From Pseudomonas argentinensis (lineage in GTDB: Bacteria > Pseudomonadota > Gammaproteobacteria > Pseudomonadales > Pseudomonadaceae), in the NCBI RefSeq assembly GCF_001839655.2, contig NZ_CP056087.1, forward strand, positions 4,092,001-4,156,000: a stretch of 64,000 bases of DNA. The letters run 5' to 3'. This document shows, piece after piece, positions 41,748 to 50,564 of this stretch; the first letter of the stretch is position 1; every line of letters starts with the position of its first letter. The notes beneath the pieces were generated by a model, which saw only the letters and a program-made list of their open reading frames with translations, ran no database searches and was not told where the DNA came from. A program made the position numbers and the translations under genes.

Positions 41748-42638
41748 CTAGCGAACGCTCTTCATCACCTCGATAAACGCCCGCAGCGCCGCCGATACAT
41801 GCCGGTGGCTCGGGTAATAGAGGCGCAACCCGCCCACCAGCGGCGCCCAGTCCTCCAGCACGGCGACCAGCCTGCCTTCGGCCAGCCAGCGCTGTGCCGC
41901 CATATCCGGCACATAGGCGATTCCCATCCCGGCGACGGCCGCCTCGATCATCAGCTGCGTATGGTTGAGGGTCATCGCCCCTGGCACATCGACCGTGACC
42001 TGCTGGCCGCGCTGCTCGAACTCCCAGCGGTACAGCTTGCCGCTGGGCAGGCGCTGACGGATGCAGCGATGGGCGCGTAGGTCCTCCGGCGTGACGGGGC
42101 GCCCGGCACTGGCCAGGTACTCGGGCGACGCCACGGCAAGAAAGCGGAAATCCTCGCTGAGGGCGACCGCGATCATGTCCTGGGGCACCGCCTCGGCCAG
42201 CCGAATGCCGGCATCGAAGCCTTCGCGCACCACATCCACCAGGTGACCGTCGCTGACCAGATCCAGGGAAACCTGCGGGTAGCGCTGCAGAAAGGCCGGC
42301 ACCACGTGCTTGAGCAACACACGCATGGCCTCCTCGCCACCGTTGATGCGCAAGGTGCCGGTGGGATGGCCGCCCTCCTCGGTCAGCGCATCGATGGCGT
42401 GGTCCAGCCCCGCCAACACCGGCGCCAGGCGCTGCAGGAAGTGCTCGCCGGCCTCGGTCGGCGCCACGCTGCGGGTGGTGCGGTGTAGCAGCCGCACGCC
42501 CAGCCGGCGCTCCAGCGCGGCGATGGCATGGCTCAGCGCCGACCGCGAAATCCCTAGCTCATCGGCTGCCTTGCGAAAGCTGCGGTGCTGCGCCACCGCC
42601 ATCAGGGCGGTGAGATCGGTCAGCGTGGGCCTATTCAT
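41748..42638 (-). CDS. LysR-family transcriptional regulator divergent from an SDR gene
   Basis: 296 residues. HTH S-F-R-K-A-A-D-E-L-G-I-S-R-S-A-L-S-H-A-I-A-A-L-E, then R-T-T-R-S-V-A-P-T-E-A-G. Effector domain with the G-F-D-A-G-I-R-L-A motif of the AaeR/DmlR group that often controls divergent oxidoreductases. The 101-bp divergent region to the SDR gene would hold its operator. Confidence 0.87.
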   Translation of the reverse strand: MNRPTLTDLTALMAVAQHRSFRKAADELGISRSALSHAIAALERRLGVRLLHRTTRSVAPTEAGEHFLQRLAPVLAGLDHAIDALTEEGGHPTGTLRINGGEEAMRVLLKHVVPAFLQRYPQVSLDLVSDGHLVDVVREGFDAGIRLAEAVPQDMIAVALSEDFRFLAVASPEYLASAGRPVTPEDLRAHRCIRQRLPSGKLYRWEFEQRGQQVTVDVPGAMTLNHTQLMIEAAVAGMGIAYVPDMAAQRWLAEGRLVAVLEDWAPLVGGLRLYYPSHRHVSAALRAFIEVMKSVR

Positions 42639-42739
42639 TGTTCGCCCCCATTCACCAGCTCATGCGGATTAAAGCCGATTATCGCAACAAAAAACCGGGT
42701 TTAGAGTGAACGCTTCACGAAATGATCAAGGAGCACAGC

Positions 42740-43573
42740 ATGAACAAGACCTGGCTTATCACCGGCGCCTCGTCCGGGCTCGGCAAGATCATGACCACCC
42801 AGCTGCTCGAACGCGGCGATCGGGTGATCGCTACCGCGCGCCGTCAGGAGGCCCTGCAGGACCTGGCGAGCGCCTATGGCGAGCAGCTGCAGGTGCTCGC
42901 CCTGGATCTCACCGATACCGCGCAGATTCGCCGTGGGATCGACCACGCCTTCGAGCGCTTCGGCCGCATCGACGTGATCGTCAGCAACGCCGGCTATGGC
43001 CTGTTCGGCCCGGCCGAGCAGGTAAGCGACGAGCAGATCGACCGGCTGCTGGCCACCAACCTCACCGGCTCGATCCAGCTGATCCGCCGCAGCCTGGCCC
43101 ATCTGCGCGCCCAGGGCGGCGGGCGTATTGTGCAGGTGTCGTCCGAGGGCGGGCAGATAGCCTACCCCGGCTTCAGCCTCTACCACGCCAGCAAATGGGG
43201 GATCGAAGGCTTCGTCGAAGCCGTGGCCCAGGAAGTCGCGCCCTTCGGGATCGAGTTCATCCTCGCCGAGCCCGGCCCGACTCGCACCAACTTCGCCGCG
43301 GCGCTCGATCTGGTTGCGCCCTCGGGGGCCTATCGCGACACACCAGCCGGCCAGGTTCACGGGATGATCGCCAGCGGCGAATTCGAGATCCGCGGCGATG
43401 CCGTCAACACGGTCGCGGCAATCATCCAGGCGGCCGATGCGGCCAACCCGCCCCTGCGCCTGCCCTTGGGCAGCACCGCTTATGAGAACATCCACCGCGC
43501 CCTGAACCAGCGCCTCGCGATCCTCGAAGCCCAGCGCGATGTGGCCTTCTCGGCTGACAGTCGGGAGGCCTGA
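42740..43573 (+). CDS. Short-chain dehydrogenase/reductase
   Basis: 277 residues from ATG 42740 (AAGGAG eight bases upstream). Classical SDR: T-G-A-S-S-G-L-G cofactor motif near residue 8, N-A-G-Y-G near 80, catalytic Y-H-A-S-K near 148 with the preceding Ser in Q-V-S-S. R at T-A-R-R favours NADP. Substrate unknown. Likely controlled by the divergent LysR. Confidence 0.88.
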   Translation: MNKTWLITGASSGLGKIMTTQLLERGDRVIATARRQEALQDLASAYGEQLQVLALDLTDTAQIRRGIDHAFERFGRIDVIVSNAGYGLFGPAEQVSDEQIDRLLATNLTGSIQLIRRSLAHLRAQGGGRIVQVSSEGGQIAYPGFSLYHASKWGIEGFVEAVAQEVAPFGIEFILAEPGPTRTNFAAALDLVAPSGAYRDTPAGQVHGMIASGEFEIRGDAVNTVAAIIQAADAANPPLRLPLGSTAYENIHRALNQRLAILEAQRDVAFSADSREA

Positions 43574-43574
43574 T

Positions 43575-44078
43575 ATGTACCCGCATTCCTTGATCCGCCT
43601 GGCCGCTGCGGCGGCGTTGCTGCTGGCTGCCATGGGCAGCCACGCCGAGCCGAAACCGAACCAGGTTGCCGGCACCTGGAACCTGATCGCCGCCACGGTC
43701 GAAAGCGACGGCGTGATCAGCCACCCCTACGGCCCCGAACCGCGGGGCCGGCTGGTGTTCACGCCGGATCTGCACTTCGTGGAATTTCTGCACGATCCGC
43801 GCATTCCGCGCTTCCAGTCCAACCAGCGGGGCGGCGGCAGCGACGCGGAAAACCGTGCGGTGATGGCCGGCAGTCTGGCGCTGTACGGGCGCTACACCGT
43901 CGATGAGCAAGGCAACTTCAGGGGCAACACCGTGGAAGGCTCGTCGTTCCCGAACTGGACCGGCGACGTGCGCACCACCCGGGAACTGCGCATGGAGGTC
44001 CAGGGCGAGCGCATGATCGAAAGCTTCCAGCGTCCTGGAGGCGCCAAGGTCAGGCTGGTGTTCGAGCGCGCTCGATAG
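43575..44078 (+). CDS. Secreted lipocalin-like domain protein
   Basis: 167 residues from ATG 43575, one base after the SDR stop, so translationally coupled. Signal peptide with A-A-A-A-A-L-L-L-A-A-M-G-S-H-A. The mature part starts V-A-G-T-W-N-L-I-A-A and has G-R-L-V-F-T-P and G-R-Y-T-V-D-E, the pattern of the lipocalin-like family seen beside SDRs. May bind a hydrophobic ligand in the periplasm. Confidence 0.75.
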   Translation: MYPHSLIRLAAAAALLLAAMGSHAEPKPNQVAGTWNLIAATVESDGVISHPYGPEPRGRLVFTPDLHFVEFLHDPRIPRFQSNQRGGGSDAENRAVMAGSLALYGRYTVDEQGNFRGNTVEGSSFPNWTGDVRTTRELRMEVQGERMIESFQRPGGAKVRLVFERAR

Positions 44079-44089
44079 GCGAGAACGCC

Positions 44090-44566
44090 TCAGCGCGTGA
44101 CGGTCTGATTGCCCATGGCGCAGAAACTCTGCGCCTGCTTCTTCGCCGGCAAGGCACGCAACCGTGTCGAGCATTGCGCCAGACTCGGCGGGCGGCTGAT
44201 GCTCAGCACCGCGTCATTATCGATGCTGATCAGGTACGGCTGGTTGTAGCGCACCTTGTCGTACCAGGCGCTGATCTGCAGGTCGCTGTAGACACAGCGG
44301 TAGCGCATATGGCCGGTGAAGCCCTTGAATTTGTCGCGCTGGAAGATGTGGTGATACTGCATCCAGTCGCGCTCGCGCTGGCCCTTGCGCACGGCATCCA
44401 GACAGCCCTGCAACTCGGTGATCTGCGGCTCATGCAGAAAGATGCTCTGGGCCAGATTGGAACCGTCCAGCTGCGCAGTGGCCACCAGATACACCTGCCG
44501 CTCCGCCGCCTGGGTAGACGCGCCCAGCAATGCCGCTACTACTGCCAACATTCTTGCTTTGATCAA
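44090..44566 (-). CDS. Secreted hypothetical protein
   Basis: About 158 residues with a signal peptide (M-L-A-V-V-A-A-L-L-G-A-S-T-Q-A-A). Three or four cysteines in the mature part could form disulfides. I do not recognise the family. The start is uncertain: TTG 44566 has AGGAG eight bases upstream; TTG 44572 and ATG 44551 are alternatives. Convergent with the lipocalin-like gene. Confidence 0.65.
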   Translation of the reverse strand: MIKARMLAVVAALLGASTQAAERQVYLVATAQLDGSNLAQSIFLHEPQITELQGCLDAVRKGQRERDWMQYHHIFQRDKFKGFTGHMRYRCVYSDLQISAWYDKVRYNQPYLISIDNDAVLSISRPPSLAQCSTRLRALPAKKQAQSFCAMGNQTVTR

Positions 44567-44639
44567 CCTCAATGCTCCTCGAGTGTTGTCACGGGCCTGT
44601 GGGAATCCCCGGCCCTATGGCCTAGTTCCTTTAAACCGA

Positions 44640-45116
44640 CTAACCCCGCCGCGCCTTGAAAAACGCCTTCAACACCTCACCACACTCTTCAGCCAGCACC
44701 CCACCTTCTACCAGCACCCGATGGTTGAGAAAGCCCTGGTCGAAGAACTGGCCGCGGCTTACCGCCATGCCCGCGCGGGGTTCGCTGGCGCCGAATACCA
44801 CGCGCTGCACACGCGAGTGGACGATAAGCCCCGCGCACATGGCGCAGGGTTCCAGGGTCACGTACAGGGTGCTGCCGGGCAGGCGGTAGTTGGCGATGGC
44901 CTGGGCTGCGGCGCGGATGGCGACCATTTCGGCATGGGCGCTGGGATCCGAGGTGGAGATGGGGCAGTTGAAGCCGCGGCCGATTACCTCGCCGTCCTGC
45001 ACCAGCACGGCGCCCACCGGCACTTCGCCACGGGCAGCGCCCTCGGCAGCCAACGCCAGCGCCTCGCGCATAAAGCGCTGGTCCTGGCTGCGGTCGATGA
45101 TCAAGGGGGCTTTCAA
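44640..45116 (-). CDS. tadA: tRNA-specific adenosine deaminase
   Basis: 158 residues. Zinc site and catalytic Glu in S-A-H-A-E-M near residue 60, P-C-A-M-C-A-G near 90, and the substrate loop V-F-G-A-S-E-P-R-A-G. It converts A34 to inosine in the tRNA-Arg(ACG) anticodon. The frame begins at a TTG (45116); no ATG lies between it and M-R-E-A-L-A-L-A, which is too internal. It starts 16 nt after the multicopper oxidase gene. Confidence 0.92.
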   Translation of the reverse strand: MKAPLIIDRSQDQRFMREALALAAEGAARGEVPVGAVLVQDGEVIGRGFNCPISTSDPSAHAEMVAIRAAAQAIANYRLPGSTLYVTLEPCAMCAGLIVHSRVQRVVFGASEPRAGMAVSRGQFFDQGFLNHRVLVEGGVLAEECGEVLKAFFKARRG

Positions 45117-45131
45117 ATCCGGGCTCTCAAA

Positions 45132-46508
45132 TCAGGCGATCTCGATGGCGGCCATCAGGCCGGTTTCCATATGGTCGATGACGTGGCAATGGAACATCCA
45201 CACCCCGGGGTTATCGGCCACGAAGGCGATGCGCGCGGTCTCGTTCTTGCCGAGCAGGAAGGTGTCGGTGTAGTACGGCTCGATCTTGCGGCGGTTGGAA
45301 TCCAGCACCTTGAAGATCAACCCATGCAGGTGGATCGGGTGCTGGTACTGGGCCATGTTGCGCAGCACGAAGATGTAGTGGCCGTCCTTTTTCAGCTTGG
45401 CGATGGGCCGGTCGGCGCAGGTCTTGTCGTTGATGTCCCAGGCCTGGCCGTTGATCTGCCAGTACTTGTAGCGGCCGGCCGCCTCATCGGCAGGCGACGC
45501 CAGGGAGGCCGCCCATTCGAAGTTGAAGCGCAGGGTCTCGGCCTGCGCCAGGTCCGGCTCGACCACCGGGTTCGGCGGCAGCGCCGGCGGCCACTCGGCG
45601 GAAGGCTCGCTGCTGGCGACGGACTTAATGGTGGCCAGGCGCAGCGGCCCGTTGCGCAGCGACAGCGCTTCGCTGCCAACCGCCGGCACCTTGAGCGCCA
45701 GGTCGATACGCATGCCCGGGCCCAGCCAGTACTCCTTGCCCAGCGGGCGCGGCTCGATCGGATTGCCGTCCAGGGCGTAGATTCGCGCATCGCCCTTGGG
45801 CAGGTTGAGCCGGTAGGTGATGGTGCTGTCGACGTTGATCAGGCGCAGGCGCACCACTTGCCCAGCCGGCAATTCCAGGCTCGGCAATGACACGCCGTTG
45901 ATGGTCGACAGGCGCCCACGGGTGCCTTCCCGGGCAGCCTCGCGGGGCACGCTGAACTGGGTGAAGGCGCCCTCCTCGTCCACATGCCAGCTCTTCAGGC
46001 ACAGGGTGCGCTCATGGCGGAAACCGGTCGGCTCGCGCTCGTCGATGATCAGCGGGCCGACCAGCCCGCGGCCCAGCTGTTTCGCGCTGGACTCGTGGGG
46101 GTGGTACCAGTAGCTGCCGGCATCCGGGGTGACGAAGCGGTAATCGAAGAATTCCCCCGGCAATACCGGCGCCTGGGACACATAGGGCACGCCGTCCATT
46201 TCCAGTGGCAGGCGGATGCCATGCCAGTGGATGGTGGTGGGCTCGGGCAGGTGGTTGATGAAACGCACCCGCAACTCGTCGCCCTGGCGGCAACGCAGCT
46301 CCACACCCGGTGCCTGACCGCCAAAGGTCCAGGCGGGCGTGACATGGCCGGGCACCAGTTCGATATCGTGGGGCGCAGCGATCAGCTCGTAGTCGTGGGT
46401 CTTGCGGTCGAACGTCCGCCCTAGCCAATAGCGCGCGCCGCCAGCGCCGAGACCGACCACGCCAAGGCCGACCAGACCGCCCAACACCTGTCTACGGGTG
46501 AAACTCAT
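45132..46508 (-). CDS. Multicopper oxidase, Tat-exported
   Basis: 458 residues. Tat signal S-F-T-R-R-Q-V-L-G-G-L. Copper ligands: I-H-W-H-G near 93, W-Y-H-P-H-E near 135, P-I-H-L-H-G near 390, and H-C-H-V-I-D-H-M-E-T-G-L-M near 440, which holds type 1 and type 3 ligands with axial Met. Likely oxidises metal ions (Cu+ or Fe2+) or phenols in the periplasm. Downstream of hitAB on the same strand, so a ferroxidase role is possible. Confidence 0.9.
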   Translation of the reverse strand: MSFTRRQVLGGLVGLGVVGLGAGGARYWLGRTFDRKTHDYELIAAPHDIELVPGHVTPAWTFGGQAPGVELRCRQGDELRVRFINHLPEPTTIHWHGIRLPLEMDGVPYVSQAPVLPGEFFDYRFVTPDAGSYWYHPHESSAKQLGRGLVGPLIIDEREPTGFRHERTLCLKSWHVDEEGAFTQFSVPREAAREGTRGRLSTINGVSLPSLELPAGQVVRLRLINVDSTITYRLNLPKGDARIYALDGNPIEPRPLGKEYWLGPGMRIDLALKVPAVGSEALSLRNGPLRLATIKSVASSEPSAEWPPALPPNPVVEPDLAQAETLRFNFEWAASLASPADEAAGRYKYWQINGQAWDINDKTCADRPIAKLKKDGHYIFVLRNMAQYQHPIHLHGLIFKVLDSNRRKIEPYYTDTFLLGKNETARIAFVADNPGVWMFHCHVIDHMETGLMAAIEIA

Positions 46509-46691
46509 GAAACCTGCTCCTGAAGCGGGACTGCGGTGACGCTAATCAGGTTTGTTCGATACGCCTCTGCGGGCGCTAGCAGACGGTTAAAAAAACTACC
46601 TACGTTGCCGGCCTGCTGAAAGCTGCGCACGATACACCTTGAACGCCGGGGCGTTAAGCCGCGACGCCATGACATCGCTTCCTGCCCGCGC

Positions 46692-48266
46692 TCAAGAGCG
46701 CCGATAAGCCCGTGTGGTCAGCAGATACACCGGCAGCCCCGACACCAACACGATCAGCGCGGCATAGGGCGCGGCGCCTGCGTACTCAAGGTTGCCGGTG
46801 TGCGACCAGACCTTGGTTGCCAGGGTTTCCAGGCCGGTCGGGCCGAGAATCAGGGTAGCGGTCAGCTCTTTCATGCAGTCGAGAAATACCAGCACGAAGC
46901 CGGCACCGATAGCCGGCGAGATGATTGGCAGGGTCACTCGCAGAAAGGTGGCAATCGGCGTATGCCCCAGGGTGCGCGCAGCCTCTTCCAGTTGCGGCGA
47001 GGCTTTTTCCAACGCCACGCGGATCGGCCCCTGGGCCATGGGCATGAACAGCAACGCATAGGCCACCAGCAGCAGGATGCTGGTCTGGTACAGCGCAGGC
47101 ACATAGCCAAGGGCGAAGAACACCAGCGACAGGGCGATCACCAGGCCCGGCAAGGCGTGCAGCAGATACGGCAGACGATCGGCCAGGGTGGCCATGCGCC
47201 CGTAGTAACGCACCACCACCAGGCATACCGGCAACGCCAGCAGGCAACTGAACAAGGCGCCGCCAAAGGAATAGGTCAGGGACGACCACAGCGTCTGGGC
47301 GATCTCCGCCACCGGGAAGCTCGCCGAGCTGCCTTCGACGATCCAGAAGCCCAGCATCACCAGCGGCACGCCGCAGCCGATGGCCACCAGGGCCAGCAGC
47401 AGCAACTGAGCGGGCACGCTCCAACGCCCCAGACGCACCCGCGCCGCGCTGCGTGCCACACCCTGGCCGGTGCGCGCGAAACCACGCCCGCGCAACCGGA
47501 ATTCGCCCCACAACAGCAGCATGCACAGCCCCAGCAGCAAGGCGGACAGCATGGCCGCGTTGCTGCCACTGAATTCCAGCTCGAACTGCTGATAGATGGC
47601 AGTGGTGAAGGTCTGGTAACGCATGATCGACGGCGCGCCGAACTCGACCAGCATATGCACCGCCACCAGCAAACTGGTGGCCATCAGCACCGGGCGCAGC
47701 AGCGGCAGCGTGACCCGCCAGAACACCTCACGGCGACTGCAGCCGAGCATGCGTGCCGACTCTTCCAGGGCCGGGTCGAGGTTGCGCAGCACCGCCACCA
47801 CCGGCAGGTAGATCAGCGGGTATTTGGACAGGATCATCACCAGCACCGTGCCGCCCAGGCCTTCGAACAGCGGGCTGATCGACACCCAGGTAAAGCCGCT
47901 GACGAACGAGGGAATGGCGAACGGCAAGCACAGCAGCACGTTCCACTGGCGGCGCCAGCGCAGGTCGCTACGCTCCACCAGCCAGGCCAGCGCCAGGCCG
48001 AGCAGCGCACAGCCCAGGGTCACCAGCACCATCAGCTTCAGGGTGTTGGCCAACAGGCCGAACACGAATGGCCGCCACAGCAGCGCAAAGGCTTCGTGGG
48101 GGCCGACCTGGGCCGCGCGCACCACCACGAAGAACAGCGGCAGCGCGGCGAGCAGCAACAGCGCCAGCACCGGCAACTGCAGCCAGATCGGCGGCGCCTT
48201 GCGGCGACGGCTGCTGAGGGCCGGCGCCGGCAGCGGCAGTTCGGGGGTGACCGCCTGGGGTTGCAT
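46692..48266 (-). CDS. hitB: Ferric iron ABC transporter permease
   Basis: 524 residues, a fused double permease: two sets of about six membrane helices, each with the EAA-type loop (L-E-E-S-A-R-M-L-G-C-S near 190 and L-E-E-A-A-R-T-L-G-H-T near 450). FbpB/SfuB/HitB family. Starts 3 nt after the binding-protein stop. No ATPase gene is adjacent, as in P. aeruginosa hitAB. Confidence 0.9.
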   Translation of the reverse strand: MQPQAVTPELPLPAPALSSRRRKAPPIWLQLPVLALLLLAALPLFFVVVRAAQVGPHEAFALLWRPFVFGLLANTLKLMVLVTLGCALLGLALAWLVERSDLRWRRQWNVLLCLPFAIPSFVSGFTWVSISPLFEGLGGTVLVMILSKYPLIYLPVVAVLRNLDPALEESARMLGCSRREVFWRVTLPLLRPVLMATSLLVAVHMLVEFGAPSIMRYQTFTTAIYQQFELEFSGSNAAMLSALLLGLCMLLLWGEFRLRGRGFARTGQGVARSAARVRLGRWSVPAQLLLLALVAIGCGVPLVMLGFWIVEGSSASFPVAEIAQTLWSSLTYSFGGALFSCLLALPVCLVVVRYYGRMATLADRLPYLLHALPGLVIALSLVFFALGYVPALYQTSILLLVAYALLFMPMAQGPIRVALEKASPQLEEAARTLGHTPIATFLRVTLPIISPAIGAGFVLVFLDCMKELTATLILGPTGLETLATKVWSHTGNLEYAGAAPYAALIVLVSGLPVYLLTTRAYRRS

Positions 48267-48268
48267 GG

Positions 48269-49288
48269 TCAGTTCATACCCACTTCGCGTTGCAGCTCCA
48301 AGGCATCCTCGGCCAGGCCGATCTGCGCGGCGGTGATGGCCGGCGGCTTGAGCTGGTCATAGGGTTTGAGCAGCGGGTCGGCCGCCACCTTGGGGTTGAC
48401 CGGGTATTCGGCGGACTGGGTGAGCACGGCCTTCTGGCCCTCCTCGCTGATCATGAAGGCGAGAAACTGCTGCGCCTCCTTCGGGTGTTTGCTGGCCTTG
48501 ACCACGGCAGCGCCGGAGACGCTCGACAGGCCACCGGCGTCGCCATCGGCGAAGTAATGCAGCCTGGACTTCAGCTCGCCCTTCTCTTTCTTCAGCGCCG
48601 TCCAGTAATAACTGTTGACCAGTGCCGCCCCGACCTCGCCGTTCTCCACCGCCTTCATGGCGATCACGTTGTTGGTGTAGGTAGAGCCGAAAGCCTTGAG
48701 CCCGGTCAGCCATTCCTCGGCGGCTTCGCGGCCGTTGAGACGAATGACGGCTGCGGTCTGACCGAGGAACTCGCCACTGCTGGGCACAAAGGCGATTTTG
48801 CCGGCCCACTCGGGATCGGCCACTTCCAGTACGCTTTTCGGCAGCTCGGCCTCGCTGACCAGATCCGGGTTGTAGGCCAGCACGCGCACGCGCGAGGTGA
48901 TGCCGATCCAGTTGCCGTTGTCATCGGAGAACCTGGCATCGATCTGCTTGAGGGTGCTGTCGTCGACCTTGGCCAACAGGCCCTGGCTGCCGAGCTTGAT
49001 CAGCGGCGGCGCCTCTTCGGTGTAGACGATGTCGGCCGGCGAGCGATCGCCCTCCTCGGCGATCTGGTTGGCCAACTGGCCGCCACCGCCCTTGCGGATC
49101 AGCACCTTGATGCCGGTCTTCTTCTCGAAGGCAGCCGCCACGGCCTTGCCGGTGGCTTCATGCTGGCCGTTGTAGAGGGTCAGGGTCACCGGATCCTCGG
49201 CATGGGCCAGGCTGCTCAGCAGCAGGCCGCAGGACAGAACGCTGGCGGCGATCACGCGCGCCAATCCGGTTACTCGATGTGCCGACAT
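48269..49288 (-). CDS. hitA: Ferric iron-binding periplasmic protein
   Basis: 339 residues with a Sec signal (A-A-S-V-L-S-C-G-L-L-L-S-S-L-A-H-A). Mature start D-P-V-T-L-T-L-Y-N-G-Q-H, then I-V-Y-T-E-E-A-P and L-V-N-S-Y-Y-W, matching the FbpA/HitA transferrin-like fold with the paired Tyr iron ligands near 225. Delivers Fe3+ to HitB. ATG 49288 has AGGGGAA upstream. Confidence 0.92.
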   Translation of the reverse strand: MSAHRVTGLARVIAASVLSCGLLLSSLAHAEDPVTLTLYNGQHEATGKAVAAAFEKKTGIKVLIRKGGGGQLANQIAEEGDRSPADIVYTEEAPPLIKLGSQGLLAKVDDSTLKQIDARFSDDNGNWIGITSRVRVLAYNPDLVSEAELPKSVLEVADPEWAGKIAFVPSSGEFLGQTAAVIRLNGREAAEEWLTGLKAFGSTYTNNVIAMKAVENGEVGAALVNSYYWTALKKEKGELKSRLHYFADGDAGGLSSVSGAAVVKASKHPKEAQQFLAFMISEEGQKAVLTQSAEYPVNPKVAADPLLKPYDQLKPPAITAAQIGLAEDALELQREVGMN

Positions 49289-49324
49289 AAGCCTGTTCCC
49301 CTGGAAACAAATAGTTACCAGAGG

Positions 49325-49353
49325 ATTATACGGGCCAACTGCGTCTGATTCTC
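49325..49353 (-). promoter_or_regulatory. Candidate hitA promoter with Fur-like half
   Basis: On the minus strand TATAAT (49330-49325) lies 37 bp upstream of the start. Upstream of it TGAGAATCA resembles the Fur core TGATAATCA at 8 of 9 positions. The -35 is weak. Confidence 0.35.
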
Positions 49354-49391
49354 AGGAAAATCCACCTGGAGATTCAGCGGTGATGAAACGC

Positions 49392-49421
49392 AAAAGCGCG
49401 AGCGGCCTGCACCGCTCGCGC
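49392..49421 (-). terminator. Terminator of the saccharopine dehydrogenase-like gene
   Basis: GCGCGAGCGG (49396-49405) pairs with CCGCTCGCGC (49412-49421); on the minus strand TTTTG follows. Confidence 0.8.
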
Positions 49422-49441
49422 CCCGCACCGCCGTTTCCGAG

Positions 49442-50455
49442 TCAATCGTCGGTCGGCTGCAGTTCGCGCAGCTCGCCGCCCTCCTGCTCCAGGCGCTGCA
49501 GAAAGCGCGAGCGATCCAGCAACTGGTAGGGGAAGTACAGGCCAGGTTCCGTCGCCGCGCTTCCGTCCAGGCCCAACAACCGTTCGATGAGCATTGCCAC
49601 GCTCAGGGCCGTCAGCAACGCGGCGCCCTTGGGATGCACCACGGCATGTCGGGTGCGCAGCGGCTTGCCGTGCGAGTCCTCACCCGACAGTTCGATAAGG
49701 ATCTCCGTCGACATCGCCCCGCCCTGACGGCGCGTCGAGCTGACGCCGATGGCCATGTTGAATTGCACGTTCGGCGCATCCGTGGCCGCCGCGAGACCGA
49801 CGACATCGATGGACGAAAAGCCGTTGGCTCCGATCGGCGTGCCGTCCACGGCGCGGAAGCGGGCCTTCGCCTCCTCGCCTTCGCGCCAGAGGTAGCGGTT
49901 GCCACGCCGTGTCAGCGCAGCCGGGAGCATCCTGTTCAGATGCTCGAAATCGGTGGCAACGGTCGGCCCGCCGGTATCCTGCTCATCGACCAGGGCGTTG
50001 ATGCGGATCTCGTCGACCCGCCGAAACGCCTCGGCAATGCGCAGCGTCGCCACCGTGGTGGCGCCCACCATCCATTCGTAGCCAAGCACGATGGGCGCGG
50101 CGTCAGGTTTGTGCATGTAGGTGGCGATTTCCGGGGCGATCTCGAACACCCCGGAGGAAATGCTCAGGTGCGGCACGCCGCGTTTCTGAGCGAAGCGCAG
50201 GCCAGCCAGGTCATGGTCCATATAGAAGACCACCACCGCACTCACCGGTTGCTCGCCGAGGCCGAGGTCATCGGCAGCGGGATCTATCACCACCGCCCGC
50301 GCATTGCCGATTCGCTCGGCGGCTTGCCGGGCCTTGGCCAGATCGCGGCCACCGATCAACAAGCCAAGGTCGGGATGCTGGGCACGCAGCGCCGCAGCCG
50401 TGTGGCTACCGATGGCTCCAGAGCCACCCATCAACAGAACAGGATCAATAGACAT
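49442..50455 (-). CDS. Saccharopine dehydrogenase-like NAD(P)-binding protein
   Basis: 337 residues. N-terminal Rossmann motif L-L-M-G-G-S-G-A-I-G-S-H, then S-A-V-V-V-F-Y-M-D-H-D and P-H-L-S-I-S-S-G; the layout matches the saccharopine-dehydrogenase-like oxidoreductases of unknown substrate. Divergent from a TetR gene with two palindromic operators in the 109-bp gap, so it is the likely regulated target. Confidence 0.75.
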   Translation of the reverse strand: MSIDPVLLMGGSGAIGSHTAAALRAQHPDLGLLIGGRDLAKARQAAERIGNARAVVIDPAADDLGLGEQPVSAVVVFYMDHDLAGLRFAQKRGVPHLSISSGVFEIAPEIATYMHKPDAAPIVLGYEWMVGATTVATLRIAEAFRRVDEIRINALVDEQDTGGPTVATDFEHLNRMLPAALTRRGNRYLWREGEEAKARFRAVDGTPIGANGFSSIDVVGLAAATDAPNVQFNMAIGVSSTRRQGGAMSTEILIELSGEDSHGKPLRTRHAVVHPKGAALLTALSVAMLIERLLGLDGSAATEPGLYFPYQLLDRSRFLQRLEQEGGELRELQPTDD

Positions 50456-50485
50456 GCTGTACGTCCTCCGGTTACTGGCTTAACC

Positions 50486-50500
50486 TACCTTTAGTAGGAA
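50486..50500. promoter_or_regulatory. TetR operator, site 1
   Basis: CCTAC-CTTTA-GTAGG, an imperfect copy of site 2, 31 bp upstream of the oxidoreductase start. Confidence 0.65.
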
Positions 50501-50524
50501 CCTGTAAACGAGCCTAGCCCCTTT

Positions 50525-50543
50525 AACCTACCTTTGGTAGGTT
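50525..50543. promoter_or_regulatory. TetR operator, site 2
   Basis: AACCTACC-TTT-GGTAGGTT, eight-base perfect arms, 41 bp from site 1 and 22 bp before the TetR start. Confidence 0.72.
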
Positions 50544-50564
50544 TCTGTTCTGGAACCCGACGAC

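Noticed and set aside
46800..48362. 520-codon Gln/His-rich plus-strand ORF
   Set aside because: Shadow of hitB on the opposite strand.
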